A DNA stretch of 64,000 nt from VAZQ01 sp036555745 (GCA_036555745.1 DATBKV010000243.1:18333-82332), one strand, 5' to 3'. Shown: positions 16,173 to 25,021, numbered from the stretch's first letter. Translations and numbers: made by a program. The notes: a model not told the origin generated them from the letters alone.

Positions 16173-17738
16173 ATGCACCCGGACGCTGACATCGCGGCGG
16201 CGGCGCGCAAGGCACGCTCGGGAAAGCCACCGCTGCTCGCGCTGGTGCATGACGCCGCCGCCGCGGCCTCGGCTGGCGCGGCCGCGCGCGCGCCCGATGC
16301 CGGCCTGCCCGGTCCCGACGAGGAAGGGCCGCTCTACGTCGCGCGCCGCAAGATCTATCCGCAGCGCGTCAAGGGCACCTACCGCACCATCAAGTGGGCC
16401 GTGCTGCTGGTCACGCTCGCAATCTATTATGGCCTGCCGTTCGTGCGCTGGGACCGCGGGCCGGCGGCACCCGATCAGGCCGTGCTGGTCGATTTTCCCA
16501 ACCGCCGCTTCTACTTTTTCTTCATCGAGATCTGGCCGCAAGAGGTCTACTACCTCACCGGCCTGCTCATCCTCGCGGCCATGACCCTGTTCCTGATGAA
16601 TGCGATCGCCGGTCGGGTGTGGTGCGGCTACCTGTGTCCGCAGACGGTGTGGACCGATTTGTTCCAGAGCATCGAGCGCTGGCTCGAGGGCGATCGCCGC
16701 GAGCACCTGCAGCGCGACCAGCAGCGATGGACCATCAATCGCCTGACTCGCAGCGCCTGCAAGCACTTTCTGTGGCTGATGGTGGCGTGGTGGACTGGCG
16801 GCGCCTGGGTGCTTTACTTCGCCGATGCGCCAACGCTGGTGAAGGAGCTCGCGACCTTCCAGGCGCCGCTCGTGGCCTATATGTGGATCGGCGTCCTCAC
16901 CTTCACCACCTACGCGCTCGCCGGCCACATGCGCGAGCAGGTCTGCCTCTACATGTGCCCGTGGCCGCGCATTCAGGCGGCGCTCACCGATGAGTACGCG
17001 CTCAACGTCACCTACCGCTACGATCGCGGCGAGCCGCGTGGCTCGGTGAAGAAGAGCGCGGCGTTGCGCGCGCAGCGCAAACCGGCGGGCGACTGCGTGG
17101 ATTGCTATCAGTGCGTCTACGTCTGCCCCACCGGGGTCGATATCCGCAACGGGCCGAACCTCGGCTGCATCCAGTGCGGGCTGTGCATCGACGCCTGCGA
17201 CGCGATCATGGCCAGGATCGGCCGTCCGCCGCGGCTGATCGCCTACGATACCGACCTCAACATCAAGCGTCGCCAGAGCGGGCAGCCGCCGCAGGTCAGG
17301 ATCGTGCGCATGCGCACGATCTTCTACGCGGCCATCATCGCCATCGTCGGGGCGGTCATGCTGTACACACTGGCAACGCGCCAGGACGAGGGGATCAGCG
17401 TCATCCACGATCGCAATCCGTTGTTCGTGCGGTTGTCCGATGGAGAACTGCGCAACGGATTTACCGTTCGCATCCTGAATAAATCGCTGGAGCGGCGCAG
17501 CTTCGCCCTCACCGTCGACGGCCTTCCCGACCTCGATCTTAAGGTCGTGGGCGACACGGTGACCACCGGACGTACCGCGATCGTCTCCGTCGGTCCGGAT
17601 CAGACCTACGAGCTGCGCGCGCTCGTAAGCACTCACTCGCCGCTGCCGCCGGCGGTCTCAGTCCCGCTGACCTTCACCATCACCGACACCAACAGCGGAC
17701 GCCGCAGCAGCGCGGCCGACCATTTCCGCGGGCCCTAG
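16173..17738 (+). CDS. ccoG: cbb3 oxidase assembly polyferredoxin CcoG (FixG/RdxA)
   Basis: 521 residues. Several membrane helices (about 72-90, 115-140, 195-215 and 230-250), the motif WCGYLCPQTVW, then two 4Fe-4S ferredoxin clusters (CVDCYQCVYVCPTG and LGCIQCGLCIDACD), another helix near 385 and a C-terminal beta domain. CcoG is a cupric reductase that supplies Cu(I) for CuB assembly. It lies three bases after ccoP. The first 65 residues are Ala-rich and may be trimmed if the real start is further in. Confidence 0.95.
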   Translation: MHPDADIAAAARKARSGKPPLLALVHDAAAAASAGAAARAPDAGLPGPDEEGPLYVARRKIYPQRVKGTYRTIKWAVLLVTLAIYYGLPFVRWDRGPAAPDQAVLVDFPNRRFYFFFIEIWPQEVYYLTGLLILAAMTLFLMNAIAGRVWCGYLCPQTVWTDLFQSIERWLEGDRREHLQRDQQRWTINRLTRSACKHFLWLMVAWWTGGAWVLYFADAPTLVKELATFQAPLVAYMWIGVLTFTTYALAGHMREQVCLYMCPWPRIQAALTDEYALNVTYRYDRGEPRGSVKKSAALRAQRKPAGDCVDCYQCVYVCPTGVDIRNGPNLGCIQCGLCIDACDAIMARIGRPPRLIAYDTDLNIKRRQSGQPPQVRIVRMRTIFYAAIIAIVGAVMLYTLATRQDEGISVIHDRNPLFVRLSDGELRNGFTVRILNKSLERRSFALTVDGLPDLDLKVVGDTVTTGRTAIVSVGPDQTYELRALVSTHSPLPPAVSVPLTFTITDTNSGRRSSAADHFRGP

Positions 17739-17740
17739 CC

Positions 17741-18259
17741 ATGAAGAGCTCAGCCATCGATTCGGCCAGCGGCGACGGAGCCCGGCGGAAGGAGGTGACG
17801 GGACGGATGGTGCTCATCTGTCTCGTCGCTTTCTTCGCCGCGGTCACCGCCGTGAATGCGATCATGATCGCGGCGGCGGTGTCGACCTTCGGCGGGGTGG
17901 ATACCGACAACGCCTATCAGGCCGGTCTCGCCTTCGACCGCGAGGCCGCCGCCGCGAGAGCTCAGGACGCCTTGCATTGGCGCGTGCAGGCGAAGGTGTC
18001 GCCGCGGGAAGGCGTGACGCTGATCGAGGTCGTCGCCAACGATGCCGCCGATCGTCCGCTCACAGGCTTGCAGGCATCCGCGCGCCTCGCGCACCCGGCC
18101 GATCGCCGGGCCGACCACGCGGTGCGACTCGAGCAGACCGCGCCCGGCCGGTTCGCGGGAACCACGGAGGCGGCGGCGGGCCAGTGGACGCTCGAGATCG
18201 AGCTCTTGCGCGCCGGCAGCCGCGTGTTCCGCTCCGACAACCGCGTGTTCCTGCGCTGA
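17741..18259 (+). CDS. ccoH: cbb3 oxidase assembly protein FixH/CcoH
   Basis: 172 residues. A single N-terminal membrane helix (about 22-45, VLICLVAFFAAVTAVNAIMIAAAV) with the VSTFGGVDTDNAYQAGL segment typical of FixH is followed by a periplasmic beta domain. It is needed for stable cbb3 assembly with CcoG and CcoI. Starts two bases after ccoG. Confidence 0.92.
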   Translation: MKSSAIDSASGDGARRKEVTGRMVLICLVAFFAAVTAVNAIMIAAAVSTFGGVDTDNAYQAGLAFDREAAAARAQDALHWRVQAKVSPREGVTLIEVVANDAADRPLTGLQASARLAHPADRRADHAVRLEQTAPGRFAGTTEAAAGQWTLEIELLRAGSRVFRSDNRVFLR

Positions 18260-18268
18260 GCCGCAGCC

Positions 18269-20521
18269 ATGCCGGAACCGCTTGACCTTTCGATCTTCGT
18301 GCGGCGCGACGGCGGGATATCGCACCTGGATCTTGCGGTCGAGGGCATCGGCTGCGCTGGCTGCATTCGCAAGATCGAAGGCGGCCTAAAGCACATTCCC
18401 GGCATCGTCGACGCGCGCGTCAATTTCACCAATCGGCGCCTGGCCGTCGACTGGCACGATGGGGCGCTCAAGGCGGGCGATGTGATCAGCGCGCTCGAAC
18501 GGATCGGCTACCGCAGCCATCCGTTCGCGCCCGAGCGGGCGGAGACGGACGAGGCGCGCCACGCGCGGCGGCTGCTGCAGTGTCTGGCGGTTGCCGGCTT
18601 CGCCGCCATGAACATCATGCTGCTGTCGGTGCCGGTGTGGTCCGGCGCTGCGGCCGACATGACGCCGGAGACCCGCGACTTCTTCCACTGGCTGTCGGCG
18701 CTGATCGCGCTGCCGGCGGCCGCCTATGCCGGCCAGCCGTTCTTCCGGAGTGCGCTCACCGCGTTGCGCCGTCGGCGGCTCAACATGGATGTGCCGATCT
18801 CGCTCGGCGTGCTGCTCGCGCTCGCCATGTCGCTGCTCGAGACCGCGCGCCACGCCGAGCACGCCTATTTCGACTCCGCCGTGATGCTGCTGTTCTTCCT
18901 GCTATGCGGGCGGTACTTGGATCATGCCATGCGGCGCAAGACGCGCGCGGTCGCCGGCAATCTTGCCGCCATGAAGGGCGAACTTGCGCACCGCTTCGCC
19001 GATGGCGGCGAGCTGGTGGCGGTGCCGGTCGCCGCGCTCACGCCGGGCGACCGCCTGCTGGTGCGGCCGGGCGAGCGGGTGCCAGCGGACGGGACGGTGA
19101 TCTCCGGCGCGTCGGAGCTCGACGACAGCCTGGTGACCGGCGAAACCGCGCGCAGGCCGGTCGCGGCCGGCGACGGCGTCTATGCCGGGAGCGTCAATTA
19201 TTTCGGCGCCTTGACCATGCGCGTCAGCGCTGCCGGCACTGGCACGCTGATCGACGAGGTCGAGCGGCTACTGGCCAAGGCGGTGACTGCCAGATCGCGC
19301 CACCTGCGGCTTGCGGACCGCGCCGCGCAGCTCTACGCGCCCATGGTGCATGCTACTGCCGCGCTCACCGCGATCGGATGGCTCATCGCGGGCGCTTCGC
19401 TGCACGATGCGATCATCACCGCGATCGCAGTGCTGATCGTGACCTGCCCCTGCGCCTTGGCGCTGGCGATCCCGGCGGTGCAGGTCGTCGGCTCCGGCGC
19501 GTTGTTCCGCGCCGGGGTGATTCTTAACGCGGGCGATGCCATCGAGCGGCTGGGCGAGGTCGACACCGTCGTGTTGGACAAGACCGGCACGCTGACGCTG
19601 CCGGAGCCGCAGCTCGCCAATGCCGCCGATCTCGACCCCGACATGATCCAGAAGGCCGCGCGGCTTGCGTTGTCGAGCCGGCATCCGCTGGCTGCGGCCT
19701 TGGCGCGCGCGGCCGCGCGCGAGCGCGTCCCCTACTCGGATGCGCTCGAGGAGCCCGGACTAGGGGTGCGTGCTCCGATCGATGGGGTCGAGGCGCGCCT
19801 CGGCAGCTTGGCGTTCTGCGGCATCGCCGCCCCTCCGGATGGCCTGTGCGAACTCGAGCCCGCCACCACGCTGATCGCGTTTGCCCATGGCGATCGCCAC
19901 GCACTCTTTGCCCTGCGCCAGACGCTGCGTCCCGATGCGGTGGCAATAACGAAAGCGCTGGCGGAACGCGGCTTTGGTCTGCGCATCCTATCGGGCGACC
20001 GTCCGCAGGCGGTGGCCCCGATCGCGGCTCGCCTTGGCATTGCACAGTGGCAAGCGGCCCTCGATCCGGCGCACAAGATCGCCGCCATCGAAGCGCTGAA
20101 AGCCGCGGGACACCGCGTGCTCATGGTGGGCGACGGGCTCAACGACGCACCGGCCCTTGCCGCCGCCCACGTCTCGCTATCCCCGATCGCCGCGGCCCAT
20201 ATCACCCAGGCCCATGCCGACGCAGTTTTTCTCGGCGACGCACTCGCGCCCGTGCTGCGCGCCCTCCTCATCGGCGGGCGTGCCCGGTGGCTGATGCGGC
20301 AGAACCTCTGGCTGGCGGTGGTCTACAACGCGCTCGCGGTGCCGGTCGCGATTGCCGGATTTATCACGCCGCTGCTCGCAGCGATTGCGATGTCCGGCTC
20401 GTCGCTGCTGGTCACGCTCAATGCCTTGCGTGCGCGCGGCCGCGGCGAGGAGGGCGCGGCGGTGGCGGCGCGCGAGGACGCAGTCACGCCGAGCCTGCAC
20501 TCAGCGGTGACAGTCCCGTGA
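18269..20521 (+). CDS. ccoI: Copper-type P1B ATPase for cbb3 assembly (FixI/CcoI)
   Basis: 750 residues. An N-terminal heavy-metal-associated domain with GCAGC (about residue 30), eight predicted membrane helices, the metal-transport motif CPC (393-395), the phosphorylation site DKTGTLTLPE (Asp437) and GDGLNDAPAL. CcoI/CtpA2-type pumps export copper for CuB metallation rather than for detoxification; gene context decides that here. Its stop overlaps the ccoS start. Confidence 0.95.
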   Translation: MPEPLDLSIFVRRDGGISHLDLAVEGIGCAGCIRKIEGGLKHIPGIVDARVNFTNRRLAVDWHDGALKAGDVISALERIGYRSHPFAPERAETDEARHARRLLQCLAVAGFAAMNIMLLSVPVWSGAAADMTPETRDFFHWLSALIALPAAAYAGQPFFRSALTALRRRRLNMDVPISLGVLLALAMSLLETARHAEHAYFDSAVMLLFFLLCGRYLDHAMRRKTRAVAGNLAAMKGELAHRFADGGELVAVPVAALTPGDRLLVRPGERVPADGTVISGASELDDSLVTGETARRPVAAGDGVYAGSVNYFGALTMRVSAAGTGTLIDEVERLLAKAVTARSRHLRLADRAAQLYAPMVHATAALTAIGWLIAGASLHDAIITAIAVLIVTCPCALALAIPAVQVVGSGALFRAGVILNAGDAIERLGEVDTVVLDKTGTLTLPEPQLANAADLDPDMIQKAARLALSSRHPLAAALARAAARERVPYSDALEEPGLGVRAPIDGVEARLGSLAFCGIAAPPDGLCELEPATTLIAFAHGDRHALFALRQTLRPDAVAITKALAERGFGLRILSGDRPQAVAPIAARLGIAQWQAALDPAHKIAAIEALKAAGHRVLMVGDGLNDAPALAAAHVSLSPIAAAHITQAHADAVFLGDALAPVLRALLIGGRARWLMRQNLWLAVVYNALAVPVAIAGFITPLLAAIAMSGSSLLVTLNALRARGRGEEGAAVAAREDAVTPSLHSAVTVP

Positions 20522-20673
20522 GCGTGCTGGCCTATCTCGTGCCCATAGCGTTGCTGCTGGGTCTCACCGGCCTCGTCGCCTTCCTCTGGTCACTGCGCAG
20601 CGGCCAGTACGATGACATCGAGGGCGCCGCGCTGCGCGTCCTGCAGGACGACGACATCGACCAAGGCGCGTGA
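20518..20673 (+). CDS. ccoS: cbb3 oxidase maturation protein CcoS
   Basis: 51 residues from GTG 20518, overlapping the ccoI stop by four bases (GTGA). One membrane helix (LAYLVPIALLLGLTGLVAFLW) is followed by RSGQYDDIEGAALRVL, the CcoS hallmark. It is required for cofactor insertion into CcoN. Last gene of the cbb3 cluster; the next gene is convergent. Confidence 0.92.
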   Translation: MSVLAYLVPIALLLGLTGLVAFLWSLRSGQYDDIEGAALRVLQDDDIDQGA

Positions 20674-20775
20674 GTGCTCAAACCGCAGGGTCACAGGCCG
20701 GCCGGGGAGTCCCCGCGCCTATTGTTGGCACATAATTGTTTTCCGAAAACCGAAACCACGATTCGAGATCATGCG

Positions 20776-22206
20776 CTATCCCTTGATGCAGATTAGCGGC
20801 CTTAGGCGCGCCACCCTGCGGGCGAGGCCGGCATGTTCGGCGGCGGCGACGACCGCGCTCACGTCCTTGTAGGCGCCGGGCGCCTCCTCGGCGACGCCGC
20901 GGGTCGAGGGGCTCTTGATCAGGATCCCCTGCGCGGCAAGGTCGTCGACGATCTTGCGCCCGCTCCATTGCTTGAGCGCAGCATGGCGGGACATTGCGCG
21001 GCCGGCCCCGTGGCAGGCGGACGAGAACGCCTTCTGCTCGGCGCTCGCCTCGCCCGCGAGAACGTACGAGCCGGTCCCCATGCTGCCGCCGATCAGTACG
21101 GGCTGGCCGACCGCACGCAGCGCCGCGGGCAGGCTTTCGTGGCCGGGCCCGAACGCTCGCGTGGCGCCTTTGCGATGGACGAACAGCTTACGCGCTCTAC
21201 CGGCGACCGCGTGCGTTTCGACCTTGCAGGTATTGTGTGAGACATCGAACAGCAGGCGCAGCTCGCAATTGGGAAAGAAATGCGCGAAGACCCGGCGCGC
21301 ATAGTGGCCGAGGATCTCACGATTGGCGAGCGCACAGTTGATGGCGGCGCGCATGGCGCCGAGGTAACGCTGGCCGACCTCCGAGTTGATCGGCGCGCAG
21401 GCGAGCTCGCGGTCGGGTAGCGCGATGCCGAAAGCTTGCGCGCTCACCGCCATCTCCTTGAGGAACTCGGTGCCGATCTGGTGGCCGAGCCCGCGTGAGC
21501 CGCAATGGATGGTGACGACGACATCGTCGCGGGCGAGCCCGAACGTGCGAGCAACGTCGGCATCGAAGACTTCCGCAACCGCCTGCACCTCGAGATAATG
21601 GTTGCCGGAGCCCAATGTCCCCATCTCGCGGCGCTGGCGTTCCTTGGCGCGGTCGGAGACATGCTCCGGCATCGCGCCCGCCATCCTGCCGTCCTCCTCG
21701 ATACGCTCGAGATCACGCCGTTCGCCCCAGCCGCGCTCGACCGCCCAACGTGCGCCGCCGGACAACATTGCGTTCATGTCGATGGCGTCGAGAGTAATGG
21801 CGCCCTTGCTGCCGACACCGGCCGGGATCTGGCGGAACAGCGAGTCGGCCAGCAGCTTCTGCTGAGGAACGACATCGGCGACGGTGAGACCGGTGAGCAT
21901 GGTGCGCACGCCGCAGGAGATATCGAAGCCGACGCCGCCCGCCGACACGACGCCGCCCTGGTCGGGATCGAACGCCGCCACGCCCCCGATCGGAAAGCCG
22001 TAACCCCAGTGGGCGTCCGGCATGGCATAGGACGCCTGTACGATGCCGGGAAGGGTGGCGACGTTGACGGCCTGCTCGAACACCTTGTCATCCATGTCCC
22101 GGATCAGCTTTTCGTCGGCGTAGATGACTGCTGGCACCCGCATCGCGCCCTGCGGCTCGATCCGCCAAGTCGTGGGGTCCACTTGGGTGAAACGGGCAGG
22201 ATCCAT
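20776..22206 (-). CDS. rtcB: RNA-splicing ligase RtcB
   Basis: 476 residues from ATG 22206, preceded by GAAGGAGA. RtcB joins RNA 2',3'-cyclic phosphate or 3'-phosphate ends to 5'-OH ends using GTP and Mn2+. Metal and active-site motifs are present: DAHWGYGFPIGGVAAF, GGVGFDISCGVR, IHCGSRGLGHQ and HRKGATRAFGPG, whose His344 is the guanylated nucleophile. It lies 11 bp after the archease gene, as last gene of an apparent usp-hpf-archease-rtcB operon. Usual bacterial rtcB sits with rtcA and rtcR; here that module is replaced by stress genes and an FNR/FixK box. Confidence 0.95.
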   Translation of the reverse strand: MDPARFTQVDPTTWRIEPQGAMRVPAVIYADEKLIRDMDDKVFEQAVNVATLPGIVQASYAMPDAHWGYGFPIGGVAAFDPDQGGVVSAGGVGFDISCGVRTMLTGLTVADVVPQQKLLADSLFRQIPAGVGSKGAITLDAIDMNAMLSGGARWAVERGWGERRDLERIEEDGRMAGAMPEHVSDRAKERQRREMGTLGSGNHYLEVQAVAEVFDADVARTFGLARDDVVVTIHCGSRGLGHQIGTEFLKEMAVSAQAFGIALPDRELACAPINSEVGQRYLGAMRAAINCALANREILGHYARRVFAHFFPNCELRLLFDVSHNTCKVETHAVAGRARKLFVHRKGATRAFGPGHESLPAALRAVGQPVLIGGSMGTGSYVLAGEASAEQKAFSSACHGAGRAMSRHAALKQWSGRKIVDDLAAQGILIKSPSTRGVAEEAPGAYKDVSAVVAAAEHAGLARRVARLRPLICIKG

Positions 22207-22217
22207 GGCGGTCTCCT

Positions 22218-22658
22218 TCAGACGTCCACGATGCAGCTGGCGCACCAGGTGCCGTCCGCGTCCTGGGCAACCCGCAGGGCGGTGTAGGTTGCGCCTTTGG
22301 GCTCGCAGGCCGGGGCATGGCGCTCGACGTCGACCGGCTCGCCCCACAGCGTCCCTTCCAGCCGCCCGTCGGCGATCCGGACGGCAAAGCGGCTGAACAG
22401 CATGTTGCGGACCGCCATCTCGTAGATGATGGCGTTGAGCCACTCGACGAACAGCAGCTCGAGATCGGGAGCCTCGCAGCGCACCTCGACCGCCAGCCCC
22501 GGCTTGACCTCGGCATCGGTGACGACGGCCGTCAAGGCGTGTGCGGCTTGTTCGAACGCCTGCGCCGCGGTCGCTCCGCATCCGCGCACACCGACATCGG
22601 CATCGTGCGGGAAATGCTCCCAGCGGGGCTTGCTGGGAGATGGCGCGGCAGTGATCAT
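22218..22658 (-). CDS. Archease, RtcB activator
   Basis: 146 residues. The N-terminal WEHFPHDADVGVRGCG and the C-terminal end CIVDV are archease hallmarks, carrying the Asp residues that bind metal. Archease speeds RtcB guanylation and allows multiple turnovers. ATG 22658 overlaps the stop of the upstream hpf gene (ATGA), so translation is coupled, and rtcB follows 11 bp later. The longer open frame to 23111 is antisense-free but out of the hpf frame and is not used. Confidence 0.92.
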   Translation of the reverse strand: MITAAPSPSKPRWEHFPHDADVGVRGCGATAAQAFEQAAHALTAVVTDAEVKPGLAVEVRCEAPDLELLFVEWLNAIIYEMAVRNMLFSRFAVRIADGRLEGTLWGEPVDVERHAPACEPKGATYTALRVAQDADGTWCASCIVDV

Positions 22659-23224
22659 AGTCTCAACTTGTGCTTGCCGATGAGCTTGACGGTGCTCGCC
22701 TGGGGGCCCTCCTCCCCTATCTCCTCTGAGAACGATACGGCGCTCCCGAGGGCAAGGCGGCTGAATGCATCGTCGAGCACGCTGTTGCGATGGAAATAGA
22801 CTTCGTGGCCATCGGCCGCCTCCAGGAATCCGAACTCGCCGGAAGCATCGAGCACCTTCACCGTGCCAAGCGGCTGGCCTTCGTGCTGCTTCACCTGTCC
22901 CTGCAGCCGACGCACCTGATCCTGCAGCCGCCGACGCGCATGCTTGAAGGCGTCGTTGATGGCGAACGCCAGCTCGGCGTGACGCTCGTCCGCCGGCGAC
23001 GTGCGCCCGACATTGACCTCGCGGCCGTTGGGCAGCGCCAGATGGATGTTGACCTCGTAGAGACCGCCGGTGCGGTGGTGGCTCCCTGGCCCCTTGAGCA
23101 CAACCCGGCAAGCGGTCACGCGGCCAAAGCGCTGCTCCAGCTGCGCCACATGCTTCTCGATCGCGGCGCGCAATTCCGGGCGGCCGTGCATGCCTTGGAA
23201 ATCGATTTGAACGGGGGTTTGCAT
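22655..23224 (-). CDS. HPF/RaiA ribosome-hibernation domain fused to a cold-shock domain
   Basis: 189 residues. Residues 1-100 match the HPF/YfiA (RaiA) fold (VQIDFQGMHGRPELRAAIEKH, then VNIHLALPNGREVNV), which binds the 30S decoding region and silences ribosomes. A basic helix (HARRRLQDQVRRLQGQVKQHEG) leads to a C-terminal cold-shock-type OB fold (about 118-189) with GTVKVLDASGEFGFLEAADG and VYFHRNSVL in place of the usual RNP1/RNP2 motifs. That domain probably binds RNA. Second gene of the operon: 34 bp after the Usp gene and overlapping archease. Confidence 0.9.
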   Translation of the reverse strand: MQTPVQIDFQGMHGRPELRAAIEKHVAQLEQRFGRVTACRVVLKGPGSHHRTGGLYEVNIHLALPNGREVNVGRTSPADERHAELAFAINDAFKHARRRLQDQVRRLQGQVKQHEGQPLGTVKVLDASGEFGFLEAADGHEVYFHRNSVLDDAFSRLALGSAVSFSEEIGEEGPQASTVKLIGKHKLRL

Positions 23225-23258
23225 GGCTCTTCCTCCAAAAGCATTGCCGTAACGCGGC

Positions 23259-24077
23259 TCAGTGCGACATGAAGCAGCAGATCGGACAGGTCGCGAGCAG
23301 CTCCCGTGTCATGCCGCCGAACATCCACTCGCCGAGACGGCTGTGTCCGTAGGCGCCGGTAACCAGCAGGTCGGCGCGCTCGTCCTGGGCGACGCGGATC
23401 AGCTGGGCTGCCCCCGATCCCTCCTTGCGCAGCATGGTCCGCGGCCCGGACTCGATGCGGTGGCGGATGAGATAGCGGGCCACGTCGTCGAGCCGACCGA
23501 GGGCGGTCTTCTCCTCGCCCGGTCCGCAGGCCTCGACGAGGGTGACGCGCGTCGCCGCCTGCAGGAACGGAACGGCGTCGCGCACCGTCCGGCGCGCCTC
23601 GCGCACATCCTTCCACCCGACCACGACGTGCTCGGCGCGCAGCGAGTCCACTCCCTCCGGCACGACCAGCGCCGGACGTCCCAATTTCAAGATCGCCGCG
23701 CCGGGATCGAGCGTTCGGCGCGGGCCTCCGGCCGCTTTCATCTGCCCGACGATGACGAGATCGGCACTGCGCGCCGCGCTGGTCAGCGCCTGGACCGGAA
23801 AGTCGAGGCCGGCACGCCATTCGATCCGCCGCGTACCGCGCGCAGCGGCGCGAAACCACTCGCCTTTGTCGGCGAGCTTGGCACGCATCAGCTCGATATC
23901 CGCCGGCGTCGGCTCCTCCATGACCATGCCATCGGCCAGCACCGGCGGCGGAACGGCGAGCGCCGACAATCCGATCAGCGTGGCGTTGAATTTCTCGGCC
24001 AGGCTCGAGGCGAGGCGAACGCGCGCTTCCGGCGTCCCGTCGGCCTCGACGTAGACCATGACGGATGCGTAGGACAT
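23259..24077 (-). CDS. Universal stress protein, tandem UspA domains, C-terminal CC motif
   Basis: 272 residues with two UspA domains. The second has TGAYGHSRLGEWMFGGMT, the nucleotide-binding loop, and the protein ends TCPICCFMSH, with adjacent Cys. The start MSYASVMVYVEADG is typical of the group. It heads a four-gene operon with hpf, archease and rtcB, and a perfect FNR/FixK box is centred 66.5 bp upstream. The promoter therefore probably answers to low oxygen for the whole operon. Confidence 0.92.
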   Translation of the reverse strand: MSYASVMVYVEADGTPEARVRLASSLAEKFNATLIGLSALAVPPPVLADGMVMEEPTPADIELMRAKLADKGEWFRAAARGTRRIEWRAGLDFPVQALTSAARSADLVIVGQMKAAGGPRRTLDPGAAILKLGRPALVVPEGVDSLRAEHVVVGWKDVREARRTVRDAVPFLQAATRVTLVEACGPGEEKTALGRLDDVARYLIRHRIESGPRTMLRKEGSGAAQLIRVAQDERADLLVTGAYGHSRLGEWMFGGMTRELLATCPICCFMSH

Positions 24078-24136
24078 GCGCCTCTCCTGCGGCTTGCTCG
24101 AGCCAAAACCAAATAGCCCTATACCCTGCCGGCGCG

Positions 24137-24150
24137 TTGATTCAAATCAA
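24137..24150 (-). promoter_or_regulatory. FNR/FixK-type box for the usp-hpf-archease-rtcB operon
   Basis: TTGATTCAAATCAA, perfect match to TTGAT-N4-ATCAA, centred 66.5 bp before the Usp start at 24077. Confidence 0.8.
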
Positions 24151-24160
24151 CACGGCGCAT

Positions 24161-24208
24161 CTAAGGGTCGGCCTGGCTTTTGAAAGTCAGGTACATGAGA
24201 GCGGCGGC
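24161..24208 (-). pseudogene. C-terminal remnant of the small membrane protein found intact at 30575-30808
   Basis: The minus strand reads AAALMYLTFKSQADP then TAG. The intact gene at 30575 ends ...LILMYLTFKSQAES..., so the ten-residue core LMYLTFKSQA is shared, and the DNA is also alike (tggcttttgaa...tacatgag in both). Further upstream the frame soon hits a stop. It lies left of hsp20 in the same orientation as the intact copy lies left of the hsp20 fragment, so both belong to one duplicated block. Confidence 0.7.
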
Positions 24209-24332
24209 ACACCCGAGGTGCAATCAGATAGCCGCATACCCGAGCCCGACGTCTTGATTCACATCCCCCGCCGCGCATGGCGCGGTGGACTGGCAGAGCG
24301 CGAAAGCAGGCACGAGCCGGACTTTCTCGCGT

Positions 24333-24346
24333 TTGACGTATGTCAA
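24333..24346 (+). promoter_or_regulatory. FNR/FixK-like box for hsp20
   Basis: TTGACGTATGTCAA, a symmetric palindrome keeping TTGA-N6-TCAA, centred 67.5 bp before the hsp20 start. The outer TTGA/TCAA fits FixK-type sites better than strict FNR sites. Confidence 0.55.
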
Positions 24347-24406
24347 CATCGAGCGCTCGAGACAGTTTTATGCAATCAGCCTCAATCCCAGCAAAGGAGG
24401 TTTATC

Positions 24407-24952
24407 ATGGCCGAAGCCGCAACCAAGTTGCCCGTGAAGAACGAGGCGAGGACGCCGGAGCAGCGCTCTGCGCTGCGGGAATGGCGACCATTCGATGCCC
24501 TGCATCGCGAGATCGATCGGCTGTTCGAAGACTTCGACGGCGGTTTCTGGCGCTCGCCGTTCCGTCGCTCGATGTTCGATGCGGAGCCATTCTGGCGACG
24601 TGAGCTCACCTGGACCACGACGCCGGCGATGGATGTCGCCGAGACCGACAAGGCCTACGAGCTCACTGCCGAGCTGCCGGGCATGAGCGAAAGCGACGTG
24701 GAGGTCGTGGCGTCAAACGGCGTGCTCACGATCAAGGGCGAAAAGAAGGAGGAGAAGGAGGAGAAGAAGAAGGACTACTATATATCCGAGCGCCGCTATG
24801 GCTCGTTCGAGCGCCGCATGCAGGTCCCGGACGAGGTCGACGCCGACAAGATTGCGGCGACCTTCAAGAAGGGGGTCCTCACCGTGACCCTCCCCAAGAA
24901 GGCTGAGGCTCAGAAGCCGACGAAGAAGATCGAGGTCAAGGGGGCTTCGTAA
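24407..24952 (+). CDS. Hsp20/alpha-crystallin small heat-shock protein
   Basis: 181 residues. After a variable N-terminal arm comes the alpha-crystallin domain (about 75-172): AMDVAETDKAYELTAELPGM, then NGVLTIKGEKKEE, and the hallmark FKKGVLTVTLPK. A Lys/Glu run (KKEEKEEKKK) lies in the middle loop. It holds unfolding proteins in a refoldable state without ATP. AAAGGAGG before the ATG gives a strong start; the longer frame to 24065 crosses the boxes and is rejected. It has a FixK-like box upstream and a hairpin downstream. A C-terminal duplicate is at 31006-31242. Confidence 0.95.
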   Translation: MAEAATKLPVKNEARTPEQRSALREWRPFDALHREIDRLFEDFDGGFWRSPFRRSMFDAEPFWRRELTWTTTPAMDVAETDKAYELTAELPGMSESDVEVVASNGVLTIKGEKKEEKEEKKKDYYISERRYGSFERRMQVPDEVDADKIAATFKKGVLTVTLPKKAEAQKPTKKIEVKGAS

Positions 24953-24991
24953 CTCCCTGCGGAAGATTAATCGCGCGACCCGCGTCCGAAC

Positions 24992-25021
24992 CGATCCGGA
25001 TTGCCCAAGCAATCCGGATCG
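24992..25021 (+). terminator. Hairpin after hsp20
   Basis: A 13-bp perfect stem, CGATCCGGATTGC / GCAATCCGGATCG, around a CCAA loop, starting 40 bp after the hsp20 stop. No T-run follows, so it may be a transcript end or a 3' stabilising hairpin rather than a classic intrinsic terminator. Confidence 0.55.

Noticed and set aside
16146..17636. A 496-codon minus-strand frame opposite ccoG
   Set aside because: Antisense shadow; ccoG has both 4Fe-4S motifs and helices in the right order.
24254..24267. TTGATTCACATCCC as a further FNR/FixK box before hsp20
   Set aside because: Only the left half-site is good; the right half lacks TCAA.
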